Below, one piece after another: positions 47,168-60,800 of a stretch of 64,000 nt of DNA (its first letter is position 1; every line of letters begins with the position of its first letter). Under the pieces are notes generated by a model. The model did no database searches and was not told where the DNA came from. It saw only the letters and a program-made list of their open reading frames with translations. Source of the stretch: Heterocephalus glaber (taxonomy: Eukaryota; Chordata; Mammalia; Rodentia; Bathyergidae). The DNA is taken from contig NW_004624849.1 in NCBI RefSeq assembly GCF_000247695.1, positions 3,300,042-3,364,041 on the forward strand, given 5' to 3'. The position numbers and the translations under genes are program-made.

Positions 47168-47354
47168 AGAAAGTGGAAAATAAAAACAAAAAATTAGAAA
47201 GTGGGAAAAAGGAATTGGATACAGGATCCCAGGAAGACTATCAGGACCTGAAACCAAAGTCCGAGTCCAACCTCAACCCAGCACCACTTCAATCCAACAT
47301 CTGAGGAACCTGAGTTTGATGCTGAGTACCGCAAAAAAAGAAAAAAAGGTTTTG

Positions 47355-47443
47355 GAGCCAGAGGATTTGGCTCAGGGGTTTCACCGCCTGCTTCGCAAGT
47401 GCAAGGTCCCGAGTTCAATCTCCGGTACAAAAAAAAAAAAAAA
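47355..47443 (+). mobile_element. ID-type SINE
   Basis: Slightly diverged body (GATTTGGCTCAGGGG, GAGTTCAATCTCCGG) with a poly-A tail. Confidence 0.8.
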
Positions 47444-50159
47444 TTTTTGAGGAAACTGATGCAGAGAGGTCAAGTTTGTCCCATTAGGCTCAAGGACACC
47501 TCCCAGAGTCACCCCCCACCTGTCCCCAGTGGAACGTCTCTGGCTGCCTGATATTTGTCCAAGAGGGAGAGACAGAGCCACCACTTATCCTTTAGGCTAC
47601 CCTAAGTCTTGCCTTGAACCCTTAGGTAGACATCTTTCTGCTTTGAAGCCCCACCATCCAAACATGCTTGCAGAAGCAGGGTGTTATACAAAGGCACATG
47701 GAACTCAGAGATGGAATTCAGGGGCTGTGGAGCTGGGCAGCTTGGAGCTCTGGGTCTTATTCTCTCCCTGGATCTGAGCCTGAGCAAGTCACTCAGCCTC
47801 TAAGTTTTGGTCTCTTCCACTGGTGTCTCCTCTTCCTTGGGCTGACAGGAATTTTAAGGGATAAAGAGGGCCAGGGTAGGGCTGCCTGGGTGAGGCTTGT
47901 TATGATAGTTGACATTGCCTTCTGGTGGCTGCTGGCAGCAAGCCCTGCCCTCTGATTCCTCCTGGTCTCTGGGGCCTAAGCTAGCAGCCAGCAAAGGCTT
48001 CTGGTAAGTCCTGGGTTCCACATCCTTCTACAGGTCCCAGCCTCTGCTGTGGTACTGAGGAGTATCAGGAGCAAGTCCCTCGATCATTCATTCCTCAAAT
48101 ATTGGCTGTGTACCTACTAGGTAGCGAACACTGCCCTGAATGCTAAGAGGTCAGACTTCAGTGGAGCAAGACACGGTCTCTGTCAGAGTTCCCAAGGTCA
48201 CAGACCTTAAGCTAAGAGTCACATCATCCAGAAGAGCTGTGAAAGTCAAAGCATGACCCCAGGTACTCAACACCACAATGGAGGCCCAGGAAAGCTCCTC
48301 TAAGAAGGTAGGCCTGAGCAAAGATCTGAAGGGTGGGAGGGAGCTAATGATATGACAGTGTTCCAAGTAGATGGAGGAGCATGTACAAAGACTGGTGGTG
48401 AGAGTCCTATGACTGGAAGAGGTTTGCGGAATGTGATGCAGCAGTCAGGGACTGGCCCCATGAGGATGTGGCAGGACTTTGGTCTGTATCTTTGAAGTAA
48501 TGGGGAACTACAGCTGTGTTTAAGCTTTTAGGAATGTTGTGACCAGATTTGCATTTTACAAGTAATAATAACCAACACTGCCAAGTTTCTTTTTGCCAGA
48601 CTAGACACTGGAATATCTCACTAGATTTTCACATATGTGAGACTGGAGTTCTTCCCATCTTATGGATGAAGGGCTCTGTCTTAGAGGTTAGATCACTCAG
48701 CCAAAGAGCTCATAGTGAGGATGTGATAGGAACTCTGGCTACAGGGCCAGGTTTAGAACACCAGGGCACAGAGCTCATTCAGCTTTCATCACAATCTCCC
48801 AAAGTTGGTGCAATTATCCTTCTTATTTTACAATTGAGAAAACAGGCTCAGAGAACTTTAGGAAGTAGCCTGAGGCCACATAGCTAGAAACTGGATTTGA
48901 GCCCATGCAGTCTGGCTAAAGTGTACTGTCAACCATGGCCTTATTTTGCTTCTTGGAAAGAGGTTTGGAAAACCATTCTTGAACCACTGCAGGAAGGTAG
49001 GGGAGGAGCTGCACTATGAGGTCAGGGAGAGGGGTAGGTGGCTTGGCTGGGACAGGGCAGTGGTAGAGCACAGTGGATACATTCAGAATGAGGTTCAATA
49101 AGCTGGCCCTTTAGGGGCTGGAAGAGGCTAGGTGAGAGCACAGCCAGGAGGTGTGGCTTGGCTTGGTGTAGCTGGACAAGTCAGAGAATGTCCTCTGAGG
49201 TGAGGTGAGTGGTGTGGGACATGTCTGCCCAAGACAGGTTTAGGGTGATGGAGACTGAATCCAGCTAAGAATCATGGACTTGGTTGTTCCCAGGCCAGAA
49301 CTTGGAGAGACAGTCATCCTGTAGGTCAGGAGAGACAGAGGCAGGGAGTGAGAACTGCCCAGGAAAGGGACAGGATGATCTGGCTCAAGTGATGGGTGCA
49401 GGGAAGTGGCTGGCAGGGGCACAGACAGTTGTGCTGAGCTTGCCAACAATGTGGGTTAAAAGTGGTCACAGGAGGAAGGGGTGCTGCTCAGCTACAGAAA
49501 CACTTGCTTAGCATGTGGGAGGTCCTGGGTTCCATCCCCAGCATGGGGAGGATCACTAACATGTGTAGCGTCGGGCTGTTGTGGTGACATATTAGAGGAC
49601 TGACAGGTGAGAAAGGTGAGGACACTGGGCCTGGCATGGCCAGTGGGGAAGATGCACCTAGGCCTCTTAACCTTCTAGAGGAGAGGTACGTAGAGAGGCG
49701 GCTACCCAAGGACAGTGAAGAACCATCCGAAGCCAAAGACAGAGGCCTTGGGAGAAACCAGCCAGCCTAGACCTTGATCTGAGACTTCTAGCCTCCAGAA
49801 CTTTCTGTTGTTCAAGCCAGGTCTGTAGTGCTCTCTCATGGTAGCCCTAGCTAAGACAAAGTAGTTGCCAAATCAACTGGACAAATCCAGGTGACAGAAT
49901 GATGGAGACAATGACACAAAGAAACAAAGAGGGAGAAAGAAAGATGCAGAGTGACACAACACAGAAAAAGAGAGAGAAGGAGACTGATGATCTGAGGAAT
50001 GAGGTGTCCAGGAGAAGTGACCTGGCCCTGGCCTCCTCCATGAGTGTGCGTGGTTGGGGAAGATTTTTCAGGCCAGGACTGCACAGCAAGTGAGGGAGGA
50101 GTGAGTGGCAGGGCTAAAGGTGAGCCTGAGGCAGTCTGGGGGCTGTGGGGTAATACTCA

Positions 50160-50263
50160 ATTTTTTTTTAAGACAGGCTTTTCTTTTTCCAGTAGCAGGA
50201 ATCAAACTCAGGATCTTATGCTTGCCAGGAAGGCATGGCACCGCTGAGCTACATCCCTGGCCC
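50160..50263 (-). mobile_element. ID-type SINE (diverged)
   Basis: Reverse-oriented tRNA-like body with AGCAGGAATCAAACTCAGGA and GAGCTACATCCCTGGCCC. Confidence 0.75.
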
Positions 50264-51295
50264 CGATACACAGTTCTTGAGGAGGGCAGATGAGCTTGGA
50301 GTTTCTTGCCAAAAGAGGGTTCCAAAATAATGAACTGTATAATCTAAGCTGGAGGAGGGACATGGAGAATGAATATACAGATATTGTACAGACACACAGA
50401 TGCTTTTTCCCTTGGCTTCTTTACATGAGCTTTCTAAAGCTGCAGGCCAGGTTGTCCTCTGGGGTACCAGCCTGGGGCTGAGTACAGCCCTGCTGTGTGG
50501 GGATGGGCTGAGTGAAGCTGCAGGACCCTCCTGTAATGGCCAGGGGAGGGTGAGTGATGGGACCAAGGTGGCCAACAGGAACAGGGCCCAGCCCTGGAGT
50601 TCACCTTGGTAGCATGGGTTAGGGACCACAGAGGTTGCTTAGAGGGCTTCCCAGCCAAAGGCCACTAAGCTGGCTTGTCACTTTGACTTGGGCATGTACA
50701 GCTGAAAAGTCCCTCTCACACAGTTCACCCTTGCTGATCACAGATCCAAAAAGTCCAGGGCACAATACATGGAGATGTCTCTGATCCCCAACACAAAGAC
50801 TGAGCCCAGCAAACAAGTTCACCCTTAGATAGGAACATGTGGCTGGAGCCATGGACCTGAGCCCTCAGCCTGAGGTCCCCAGACCTCTGCCTGCATCTGC
50901 CACCCTTTCCTAGCCAGCCTGGAGGGGCAGAACAAGCCTGGATCCAATCCATGAGCTCAGGGCCCTCCTGACCTCTCCCTGGGCTGAGGCTCTACCTCTA
51001 AGGCCAGGAGTAGGGATGACTGTCACCAAGGCAGAAACCTTCCTTTAGCCCTTTATAGCCAGGCTATGGGGTATCAGGATAGGGTTGCCAAGTTAAGTCA
51101 TCAAGCATTTATTTACCTGTCACGGCACCCCACAGTCATGAAGGGGGCACTACGCCTGAAGGAAGGCAGGGTGGCTCAGACAGTGGCCTCACAGTCAGTT
51201 AGGGTAAGGCCTCAGCTCTGCTGCTGCCTCCTCCCTCTTCTTCCCTGTGATATGGGAGATCAGTAACAGACCCCCAAAGACCTAGATCCCCTTAC

Positions 51296-51410
51296 CTGGG
51301 TCCCGTAGCCTGTTCCCTGCCTGCATGCCGCTTGATGGGGGTCCTATGTCTGGCCCAGGAACACAGCCAGCCAAACACAGCAGCTCTGTCACAGGAGGGA
51401 GAGGAGGCCC
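51296..51410 (-). other. MYO15A: Candidate MYO15A non-coding exon 1 (5' UTR)
   Basis: On the minus strand a strong donor (CCCAG then GTAAGGGG) ends a candidate first exon at 51296. A TATA-like block lies upstream, so the start site would be about 51405-51412. The position, about 0.7 kb past the DRG2 poly(A) signal and about 6.5 kb before exon 2, resembles the compact human DRG2-MYO15A spacing as I remember it. The exon has an upstream ATG at about 51326 that would need checking as a uORF. The exact 5' end and its splicing to exon 2 are inferred, not seen. Confidence 0.5.
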
Positions 51411-51436
51411 AACCTATCACACCAACTGGCTGGGCC

Positions 51437-51448
51437 TATATATATTTA
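51437..51448 (-). promoter_or_regulatory. MYO15A: Candidate TATA box of MYO15A promoter
   Basis: The minus strand reads TAAATATATATAGGCCC here, a TATA-like element about 25-35 bp before the inferred start of the candidate exon 1. It sits between DRG2 and MYO15A in the expected transcription direction. A-T rich DNA can give such a motif by chance, so the call rests on the combination with the consensus donor at 51294-51295. Confidence 0.42.
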
Positions 51449-52070
51449 ATGATGTCTATTATTCTTGTTTTGTCTCTGGAAAGGAGCAAGCAGCTGATGG
51501 GAGCAGGGAACAGCCTGGAAAGCTGGGCAGTGGGCCTACTCCACATTCCAGCCTGGTCCTAGTCCTCTACCTCTCCGGACAGCTGCACAGAACCTGTGTC
51601 CTCTACTTCCAAAGGCACAGCTGCTGCAGAAGGCCTTCCCCATGCTCTGGACTCATGGCTTTGTATTTTGAGTGCTTCTGTAGCTTCCCACAGAGAAATG
51701 GCACATCAGTTCTTAGGCAGCATAGCAGGGCCCTCCACCTCTGGCCCAAGGTCACAGGAAATGTAAGCACTCATGGAGGAGTCTTCTTGACTCCTCCAAA
51801 CAGTCACAAGAGCCTCCTGTGGACTCTTCCCACCCTGGCAGATGGGCCTGGTCTTCAGAGGGGCATACCAGGCCTCAGGAGCCCCTGGCCAGCACTCCTG
51901 CAACTGTCCCACATTTGGACCATGGCTGACTCTGCCTTCTCCTAGCCACCCCAGGTTTGGGCCTGCCCAAGGGCCCAGGGCACACCCACTTCCTGATGGC
52001 CAGGTTCATTGTTCCCCCCCATCTCCCTACTCTACCTGGCAACAGGGTCCAAGTTTAAAATTCCCCTCTG
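51449..52070. other. DRG2-MYO15A intergenic interval
   Basis: About 0.6 kb between the inferred DRG2 cleavage site and the candidate MYO15A TATA block. It has no SINE and no ORF I believe. Part may hold MYO15A proximal promoter elements. I cannot name specific factor sites from inspection. Confidence 0.4.
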
Positions 52071-52095
52071 CCTGCACAGGAACAATTTTCTATCT

Positions 52096-52101
52096 TTTAT
52101 T
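52096..52101 (-). terminator. DRG2: Likely DRG2 poly(A) signal (AATAAA)
   Basis: The plus strand reads TTTATT, so the minus strand carries canonical AATAAA about 595 bases after the DRG2 stop codon. It gives a 3' UTR of about 610-625 nt with cleavage near 52070-52085. I saw no other canonical signal between the stop and this site. Confidence 0.7.
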
Positions 52102-52695
52102 TCAGAAAAGAGACAGAGATCATGGGGTTCGGAGAGAAAATGGAGCCCAAACTTGGCAATCCTTACCCTGGATGTGCAAGGCCAAGGTCCTGGGCTTTGT
52201 GCTGGGCAGGGGCTGCCCTAGGAGGGGATAAGAGGGGAGGCACTTTAGGACTACTCAGGCTGTGGGGAGCATGACCTGGTTCCCACCATGGGGACGCATG
52301 TCCCCGAGTGCCAGGGAAGCCAGCAGGAGCTGAGGAAATGAGGTGCCCTCAGGGACCCACAAAGGCCCACCTCCCACCTCAGCACTGAGCCTGCCATTGG
52401 CTCTGGTGGGGCAGTAAGTGGGTAACTTGCTCTCTCAGTCTCCAAAGGGGCCAGGAATAAGAACCCCATCCCAGGGGTCAGGCTCACAGGAAATGTCCCT
52501 GGCATAGCCTGAGTCCCCCAACCTCAGCCCTCTGCCTCATACTCTTCATCATCTGCCTACTGAAGAAGCTTCTGGAAACAGCAGAGATGGGAGGGACTCC
52601 TCCTGGGGTGCATGTAGTTGTATTTTCCCTGTTTGGGTTTTGGTGGGTCCCGATGGGTCCAGCTCCCCAGGAGACAAATCCAGCTCAAGAGGCTG

Positions 52696-55600
52696 CTACT
52701 TCTTCACAATTTGGATGACGTCTTCATGCTCCATGGTGTGGGTCAGGCCCACCCGCTGTGGGCTGTATTTGGTGCTGGTACCCTGGGCAGGAATGGGGGC
52801 AGAGGAGCCACGTCAGTCTCCAGACCGGCTGAGGCTGGAGAAAGCTGGGGGAGAGTCGGGGGTGGGGGATGAGTTCTGTAGGAAAGTAGAGGCCCTAGAC
52901 TGGCAATCCACCAGGCCTTGACACAGGATGCCCCCAGTGTCCTGACCATCCTGAATCCAAAGTGGGGAGGGCGGTGTCCAGCCTGGGTCAACACATACAC
53001 TCCAAGGAGCAGGACAGACACACATGAGGGTCCCTGTGTGCAAGGACAGGAATGCTGAACAGAGCACAAAGGCCCCACTCTCAGCCTAACCCAAGGACTG
53101 TGTTGGGCCCAAGCCCTGCCAGGACTCACCCACACCAGGGCGTACTTGAACTGGCTGGCGAGTGATCGGTGGATGCGGTGGCACTAGAAGACAGGAGACA
53201 AGACAAGGAGATGAGATCCTGTAGAACCGCACCTGAGTAGAAAGCCCTGGGTGTAGCTGCTGAGCAACAGCCACTCCTAGAGGAGGTGCCTTAAGTCAAG
53301 GCTGCCACATGCCCTACTTCTATGTAACCTCTTACTCATGACTGCAGGTAGTTCTGGCATTCCTTCTCCTAGGTCTGCCCAGAGCCATGGTGCTTACTTA
53401 ATATTCCCACAGTCAGCAGCCTTCTGCCTGCCTCACCTGAACCACAGTCTGACAGATGCTCCTTCTGAATAGGCCAGGGGGGTTGTCAGGAGACCTCCCT
53501 CAGCTTGGAGTCACAAATCATCCTGGCTCCAGCTGCGGCCTATAGCTTCCTGCACATCATATCCCCACCCCTCTTTTACCCTGAACCCCAGCATTCCTGG
53601 GTAGGAATGAAGGTCAGAGGAATCCCAGTGCAGTCAAGAAGTTGGAAGGAGTTCCTGGAGGGAGCAGCTAGCAATTGCCTCAGAATGTGGACCCCTGGTT
53701 GCCACCCATATGGAGGAGGCAGGGAGAAGACTGTGCAAAGTTGTTCCTCCTCCTCTCACATGGCCACAAGTCTTACAGACCTGAGTCTGAAGGAGCACTT
53801 CACCATAACGTATATGGGAAGCCAACTGATGGTGGTCTCCTCTGGGTGACGGAGGATATTGCAGACACAAAGAAAAGGAACTCATAGCAACAACAGTGAT
53901 AAGCACACATACCCACAACAATCGATTCTCACACCTACTTTCTTTTTCCTGGACCAAAGAGTAAAAACTGATGGTCTAGCCAGGCATGATGGCACACACC
54001 TGTAATCCCAGCCCTCGGGAGGCTGAGGCAAGAGGAATGCTGCAAGTTCAAGGCCAGCCTGGGCTACATGGTGAGTTCAAGGCCAGCCTGAACTACATAG
54101 TGAAACCCTGTCTCAAAAAAACAAAACAAACAAAAAAAAAATGAAAAAACTGATGGTCTAGAGGTCAGCTCTACTCTGACAGTAGTTTTAAATTCCATTC
54201 AGCTTGCCTACTTTCCCTTAAAAGTTAACCTCGTGGGCCTAGGATTTAGCTCAGTGGTTCTGCCACCTGGCCAGCAAGCACAAGGACCTGAGTTCGATTG
54301 CTGGTACCAAAAACAAAACAAAACAAATACATAAGTAAATAAATAAAGATTTTATATTAAAAAAAAAAAAAGTTAACCTCATTGGTCAAGTTTAAAAAGC
54401 AGGGTTACATAGTCATTTGGACTCTTTTGAAAACCCAAAGACTTTATGAGCATTGTGTCAGTGCCTGGTTCCTTGAGGCCAAGAAGACATGAGCACTGAC
54501 AGAAAGCTGACAGGAAGCTGAATGTTTTCAGTGGGAACCATTTTCCATGGAGCTTCCTCTGTGGTTTTCATGGCAGAGTATTTCCCTGCACTCATATCTC
54601 TAGCTATAGGTGGAGAATGGAAGATCATCTAAAAAGGCCACATTTGTAAGATGGAAGATGTCTTAGGGACAGAAAGACCACCCCTCCTTGGAGTCCACTA
54701 TGTCTCATTCCTGCCAGCCCTCCCGCAGCTTCTGTACCAGAGCTCATCACCATGACCCTAATAAGGGTAGCTTTGAGTGCTACACTCCATCAGCTCTCAC
54801 CAACAGGGATCCAGGGATCTAGGGATGGATACATGCTGAAAGCCCTGGGGGACTATAATCCCTAGACTAGGAAACTGAGGCACAGGATGGGGGAGCTGGT
54901 ACATGGCCCCAAATTTGGTTGCTCATCTACTTTCGGACTGCAGTCAGCATCGGGGCTATTAATTCCCTGGGCAGGGGAAGGGAAGGCCTTTTTTTTTTCT
55001 TTTTTTGGTACCAGGGATTGAATTCGAGGCCTTATGCTTTCGAGACAGGCGCTGGAACCATTGAACTAAATCCCTGGCCCTGGGGAAGGCCTTCTACTTA
55101 TACTCTATGGTACCAAGGACAGCTTAATGTCCTGGGAAGAGGCACCCAGGGGGAGGGTGAGCAGGAAAGAAGGCGACCACTGAAGGGACAGCCTTGCTGG
55201 GACAAAGAGTGGAGCCAGGCCTCCAAAGCCTCTTCCCACCCCACCAGCCTCTTCTCACCCTGGGGTGCCAGGCCTACTGCCACTATCCATTCTCCACCCT
55301 CACTGCTGCCTCTGAGCTTTGGTGTTTGTTTTTCCCACTGTTTATTCCACCCTTCCCCTCCTGATATCCAACCTTCCTCTTAGGCATGGCTAATGCCCCA
55401 CATCCTCCTGGGCAAGCAGCTGGGCCTGAGAGAGAGGATAAAACTCCTCCAGAAGCACAAGGTGACCCTAGGAATGGCTAACACCTGTGTCTATAGCCTA
55501 CTGGACTCCAAGCAGGGGATCTTGCAGCTAAGAAGTTCCAGAACAGGCCTGTGGAACAGGGCCTTCAACACAGCTGCTTGTGAGAGACTGAAGGGACTCA

Positions 55601-57819
55601 GGATAGTGCTCTCAGTCTCCTTGGCTCATACCTGCCCGGTAACTTTAAAGCCTGACTGCCTGGCCTCATCTGTCTAAACACCCTGAGTCTAGCACAGAGG
55701 GGCCTTGGGGTGGGTTTGACAAATAAATGGATGTGCGAGACCAGATCAAAGGCTCAGTCACTACTGTCCTTCTGAGTGACTACAGGCATAGCTGGGTCTC
55801 ACATTCCTTGTCTCCAAAATACAGTCTGAGAAGAAATGGACTAGAAAACAAAACCTAAGAAAATAAGAGCTAAGGAAGATGGCTGTGTGACCTGCAGTCT
55901 GATCACCTCCTCCTGTGGGGTCAGGCAGCAAAATTTAGGACAGGGAGAGTACCTGCCCACTCTCTGAGCCCAGGTTACCCTGCCCGGGGTACTCCCACCT
56001 TGGTCTCCACAGGTTAGCCAGTACATCTCCTGTAAGCTGCCTTCCTGACCTCGGTATGCCCCCCGTGCCACCTCCACCATATGCTGCTGTGTTTAGTGCT
56101 GACCCTCAATAAATGTGTGCTGAAAGCCAGGCATGGTGGTGCATGCCTGTAATCCCAGTACTTGGGAAGCTGAGGCAGGAAAATCACAGAGAATTTGAGG
56201 CCAGTCTGAGCTACATAGTGAGTTCAAGGCCAGCCTGAACTATATAGCAAGATACTATCTCAAAAAACATACATATATATATATATATATATATACATAC
56301 ATACACAAACATATACAAACAATAAACATGTTCTGAGGGCAGGAAGCAGCCAAGTCCACAGTGAATTGGGGGGCAGGACAGGGGAGTAGGGCAGACTAGG
56401 CTAGGGGGTGAGGGGGACAAAGGAGGTAACAACACTGAGCTCTGGCCAGTTCTGCCACTAGGTAGGAGGACAGAAGTAGGTCTCAGGGCTTCTCCCACTG
56501 ACTGCTCCAGCCCCACTGACTAACCATATACAAACACCAGGGGCTGTAGCTCTCCTGGATTGAATGCTGGAATGGCCAGTGGCTGTGGCCCCAAGTGGCC
56601 TATAAGCACTGGGAGCAGGGTGACGTGACCACTGCTCACTGGCATCTACCTAGTGCTAGGAGGTATGCCAAGAGCCTTATACACTTGCCTTCAATCAGTA
56701 TGACTCCCCTAACTACTCATGGGAACTAGTAGTATCACCCCACCTCACAGAAGAGGGATAGAGGCCTGAGATGCAGCAAGGAAGGGGTGGTATGGATGCA
56801 ACCCGAGGCAAACTCTAGAGACTGCTTAAGTATCCAGGAACCCAACCTTGCCCCCAAAAGAACAGATGTGAGCACCCCAGAAGAACAGATCCCCCAGGGC
56901 TCCCCTGAGCTCCCAGACCCTCCTCTGGGGAGGTTTTAACTCACCACATGCTCCACAGAGGCCCCTTTCCGGAGAATAATGGCGTCTGTGAAGTCGGGCC
57001 TCTCTGCAGGGAGACGGGGGAAAGTTACAACCAGTCATGGCTTGTGCTGCTTTGGGATTTCTTTTCAAGGAATGCTAGCTGCAGAGGCCCTTCTGATCTC
57101 CTGTCCTTGGTCTAACTTGCCTCGGCTATCTGGCACATCCTCAGTATATTCATGTGTTGCCTACTACAACTTTGACTTTAACAGAAAATTAAAATCAACG
57201 TCCAGAACTCACATGCCTGCCACTCTATCAGCTGTGACGGCACCTATAGAAACAAGCCATTTGGAGCATCTGGACTGAATGGGCAGAAGTGAATGGTTGC
57301 TTGAGTTTAGGTGAGGAAGCCATAGCTCTTCCCTTGCTCCCTAGGTCAGGGTTGATAGAAATTGCCCAGAACTCAGGAGCTGGGTCCCCAGAGCCTGTGA
57401 GTGTATGTCCACATGTACTGGGAGATGTGGACATGGAAAAGGTTCCTAAAGCTCGTGATGCAGGGCCTGCCACTGCAGAAGGAGGTTAGGAGACCAGAGG
57501 CTGCTGTGGCCAGTGGGGAATCCAGGGAGCCTCAAGATCAGCAGTCCTATCACTCAGCATTCCCTGCCGTACAGCTCAGACTGAAGTCTCCAACAGCCTT
57601 GGCGAAGGATAGCAGCATCCTCTTCTCACAGGCAAGCTGGGCTGGGTCTCTGGGTGCTGCAGACAGGGTGCCAACCCTCTAGACAGGGTGACGCTCAGCC
57701 ATTTCTTGAGTGGAACCCTAGGTGACTCACGTCCTCTCTTCTTGGTGTAGATGCAGGTCAGGGCTAAGTACTCCCAGAGCATCTCCAGCAGGTAGTCCAG
57801 GTTCAGCTTCATGCCGCAG
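52696..57819 (-). CDS. DRG2: DRG2 C-terminal (G5 and TGS) exons
   Basis: Exons 57731-57819 ([20 protein letters not shown]), 56945-57003 ([19 protein letters not shown]), 53130-53183 ([18 protein letters not shown]) and 52696-52782 ([20 protein letters not shown] to VIQIVKK and TAG). This is the TGS domain, linked to RNA or ribosome binding in the family. The 3.8-kb intron before the penultimate exon holds several SINEs. Confidence 0.95.
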
Positions 57820-60800
57820 CTACAGGGAGGAAGGCACCAATCAGCCAAAGGCTGGGATCTCAGAGAACATGGTGTTTGCTTCTTACTGTTAGAAAGGATG
57901 ACCTCCATGGCCAGGCATGGGCATCAAGGCTGGTGTGGCCCTACTAACACCAATGGGAAAACAAGCCTGTTATCCTGATGGTAGCTGAATGCTTCACCTA
58001 CCAATACTTTTGGTCACCCACGGCAGTTATGTCCCAGAAAACTTAGCATCACTCCTAGGGCCCAGCACAGCTATGCTCTATGGAGGGCCCACAGCACCTG
58101 TGACTGACCTGCTGTGAGGAGACAAGTCAGGTCAGAGACTCCTTCCTGTGAGGAGAGAGGCTGCTAAGGGCCCAGGGCAGCACACAGGGATTCTAGCATG
58201 ACGAGGGAGGGACACAGGTGCTGAAGACACCCAAACATGGGTGGCCCCTGACTTGACTTACAGCAATGTGATCCTGAATGGGACCATGACCTTAGGAAGA
58301 ATTATTGTGAGCATGAGCAAGTACAGTTGTCCATGCTCTTTATGGCCCGAGGACAAGCATGTCTTCAGGCATCCCAAGGGGCTTAGGATACAGCAGGAGG
58401 ACAAAGATGAGCTGAGGCTGCCCTGGGGATAGATACTGCTCTTTGCAGTGGCTGCAACACCCAGACAATAGTCCTCACTTGTCATTTTCCCTAAACACCC
58501 CCACTTGGTCCCTGAGCATCTTGGTCCTTCAAATTAGGGTTCACTGGGAAGTGGCAGAGTGCCTGGTTTGAGCCAAGAAACCAGAAAAGCAGAGCACTTA
58601 GTCCATCACAGAAGGAGAGTCCCACAGGGTGGTTCTGGGAAGTATAACAACTATGGTCCAGATCACAGACAGGAAGGGCAATATCCCAGGGACCTACTGG
58701 GCAAAGAAGTGCAGGAAGAGGGAGCCAGGGGCAGACCAACCCATCTGAGAGCTTAGTTCCCTCTTCCCTCTGAGCTGTGGTCAGACAGAAGCCACAGCTT
58801 ACAGAGCATCAGAAGAGGCAGTCACACTGGGTCTTTCTAAGAGACTGTGATTCACTACCAGTCTAAAAAGCCTCTTAACTGGGCTGGGGATTTAGCTCAG
58901 TGGCGCCACGCTGGCCTCAAAAGTGCAAGGTCCTGAGTTCGATCCCCAGTACCAGGGGTGGGGATGGGGGTGGAGGGTAGTGGTGGTGGTACTCTCTTAA
59001 CCATTCAGCCTTTATGCTGAAATCCTCTGACTTCTTAACTAGAACCCACCAGACATTACAAACAAGCTAATGGCATCACCAGCTACTGGGGGTCTTTCCT
59101 GCAAAATTTCCAGGGCCTCATGAACAGAGTGGCTTCCTTGGGAGGAGAAACTGGGCTTCATGATGTCACATGCAGGTGGAGGTGGCTGGCTTTTTCTCCC
59201 TCACAGCTGAGGTGATCAGGAGGCCCATCTGCTGGGCTCAGAAAACAGGACAGCAGGGCAGCAGGATGCCAGTGCCTCACCTGATGACCACACTGTTGGG
59301 TTTGCGAGCAAGGCGGTCCACTTCTTCCATGGAGATCTGGTCGATTTTGTTATACACCTGAGGTTGAAAAGGCAGAGGTGAGTAGTGGGGAAGGGCCAGG
59401 GAAGTCCAGGACAGGGCTTAACAGGGCCACACCTGCCCACGGGGGCTTCTCTCCTTGCTTCTCCAAGACTGAAAAGGATGAAGGGGCAGCTGCTCCCACT
59501 AGAAGGAAAGGCAGACTGGAACCCTGGTTTCCAGCTCTCCATGTCTGCAGCACTCAGGCAGCCACTGAGACAGAGGGTAAGGAAGGGCTAGAAGAGCCTT
59601 TGGCTCTCTCTGCTCCTCTCAAAGTCCTGGCTGTGGCAAGACCAGAGGCACCCAGCCATCAGGGTCATGGGGGCTCAGGAAATGCATTCAGAGGAAAGGC
59701 TATATGGCCTGGGGTCATGGTATGTCTCCTGCACCGGCACATTTGGGTGGTAGTACCACTTACATACAGGCAGGGCATGTACACTCGGTTGCCCACAATC
59801 ACATCGATGAACTCATCTGGGGAGCAGTCTTCTCGGAAAAGCACTTCTGCATTGAAGATCTCTGAGGGATCAGATTAAGGGCAACATGTGCACCAGCAGC
59901 CTCTGCTGCTCTTCAGCAAAGGCCCCAGAGACACACAGGAAATACACTGACTGAAAGAGGCCTCAGCCATGATCAACTTGTGAGGTTTTATAAGATTTTA
60001 AACCATGAGAAGCTTACTCATTTCCCAACTCCTAAATCACAATATATAGAAGTTTCAACCAACAAACAATTTAAATCCTCTGTCAGGCAGGGAAAATGTG
60101 CTTCTAGAATCCCCAAAGCACTTCCACAGAACCCCTAGTTTGAGTCCCAGAGCATTCTGTGAAAGCCAGTTTGTGCAGCATGTTCCACATGTGCATTGCC
60201 TCTGGGGGCTGCCTGCTCCTGCCTGCATACCTCTGGTATCCCAGGGCTCAGCCATCAGTGTGTCTAGAACTCAGTGAAGAGCCAGAAAGTTGCATCAGGT
60301 GCGTGGCTGCAGCCCTGGCAGGCTTGGGTAGCCAGGCTGGAGCTTTCCTGGAGGCTGCTGAGATGGCTCAGGAGTCACTGGGGTGACCCGCTGTCTCTGT
60401 GGGCCAGGTGACCTGCTATCTCATGTCCCCCATCTCCTTCAGGAAGGATACTGTATTCGTGTAGGATGAGCTGCACCAGCTTCTCTGAGCACTGGGTCAA
60501 TGTAACTGTTGAGTTAAAGGAGATCCCTCCACCTTTCTTGGGCTAAAGCAGGAGAGAGGAACAGGGAGAGCTGCTGACAAAGGGACAACAGTGACAGTCC
60601 CATAGTCTCCATTGAAACCATTGCAGTCCCAAAGTTGCACAGCCCTGGTCAGGGATAACCTACCTTGAAGTAGATGTTAGGCTTGTGCTTATTGAGGCGG
60701 ATGCCCACCGACTCTAGTTCCTTCTCCAGCAGAGATCTAAGCAGAGGACAAGCCCCTTACCCACTGTCCTGGGGAAGGTTGTACAGACCCCATGTCATCC

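Larger units (their letters stand above)
44745..51295. other. MYO15A intron 1 (inferred)
   Basis: About 6.5 kb with no convincing coding exon. It holds ID SINEs in both orientations (46679-46769, 46845-46924, 47071-47167, 47355-47443, 50160-50263), an older tRNA-like SINE at about 49480-49545, and MIR-like pieces (about 45805-45935 and 48800-48910). The boundary with exon 2 is upstream of 44718, perhaps near 44741-44750 at an AG in CCCCAG, but I could not fix it. Confidence 0.5.
53184..56944. other. DRG2 intron before the penultimate exon
   Basis: A 3.8-kb intron with a plus-strand B1-type SINE (53979-54145), ID SINEs (54233-54368 plus; 54991-55083 minus), another B1-type copy (56126-56270) and a TA-repeat (about 56273-56295). 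No exon-like unit with DRG2 homology is present. Confidence 0.75.

Noticed and set aside
53505..53957. Open frames on both strands in the DRG2 intron
   Set aside because: No homology, no splice context and no codon pattern; chance frames in intron.
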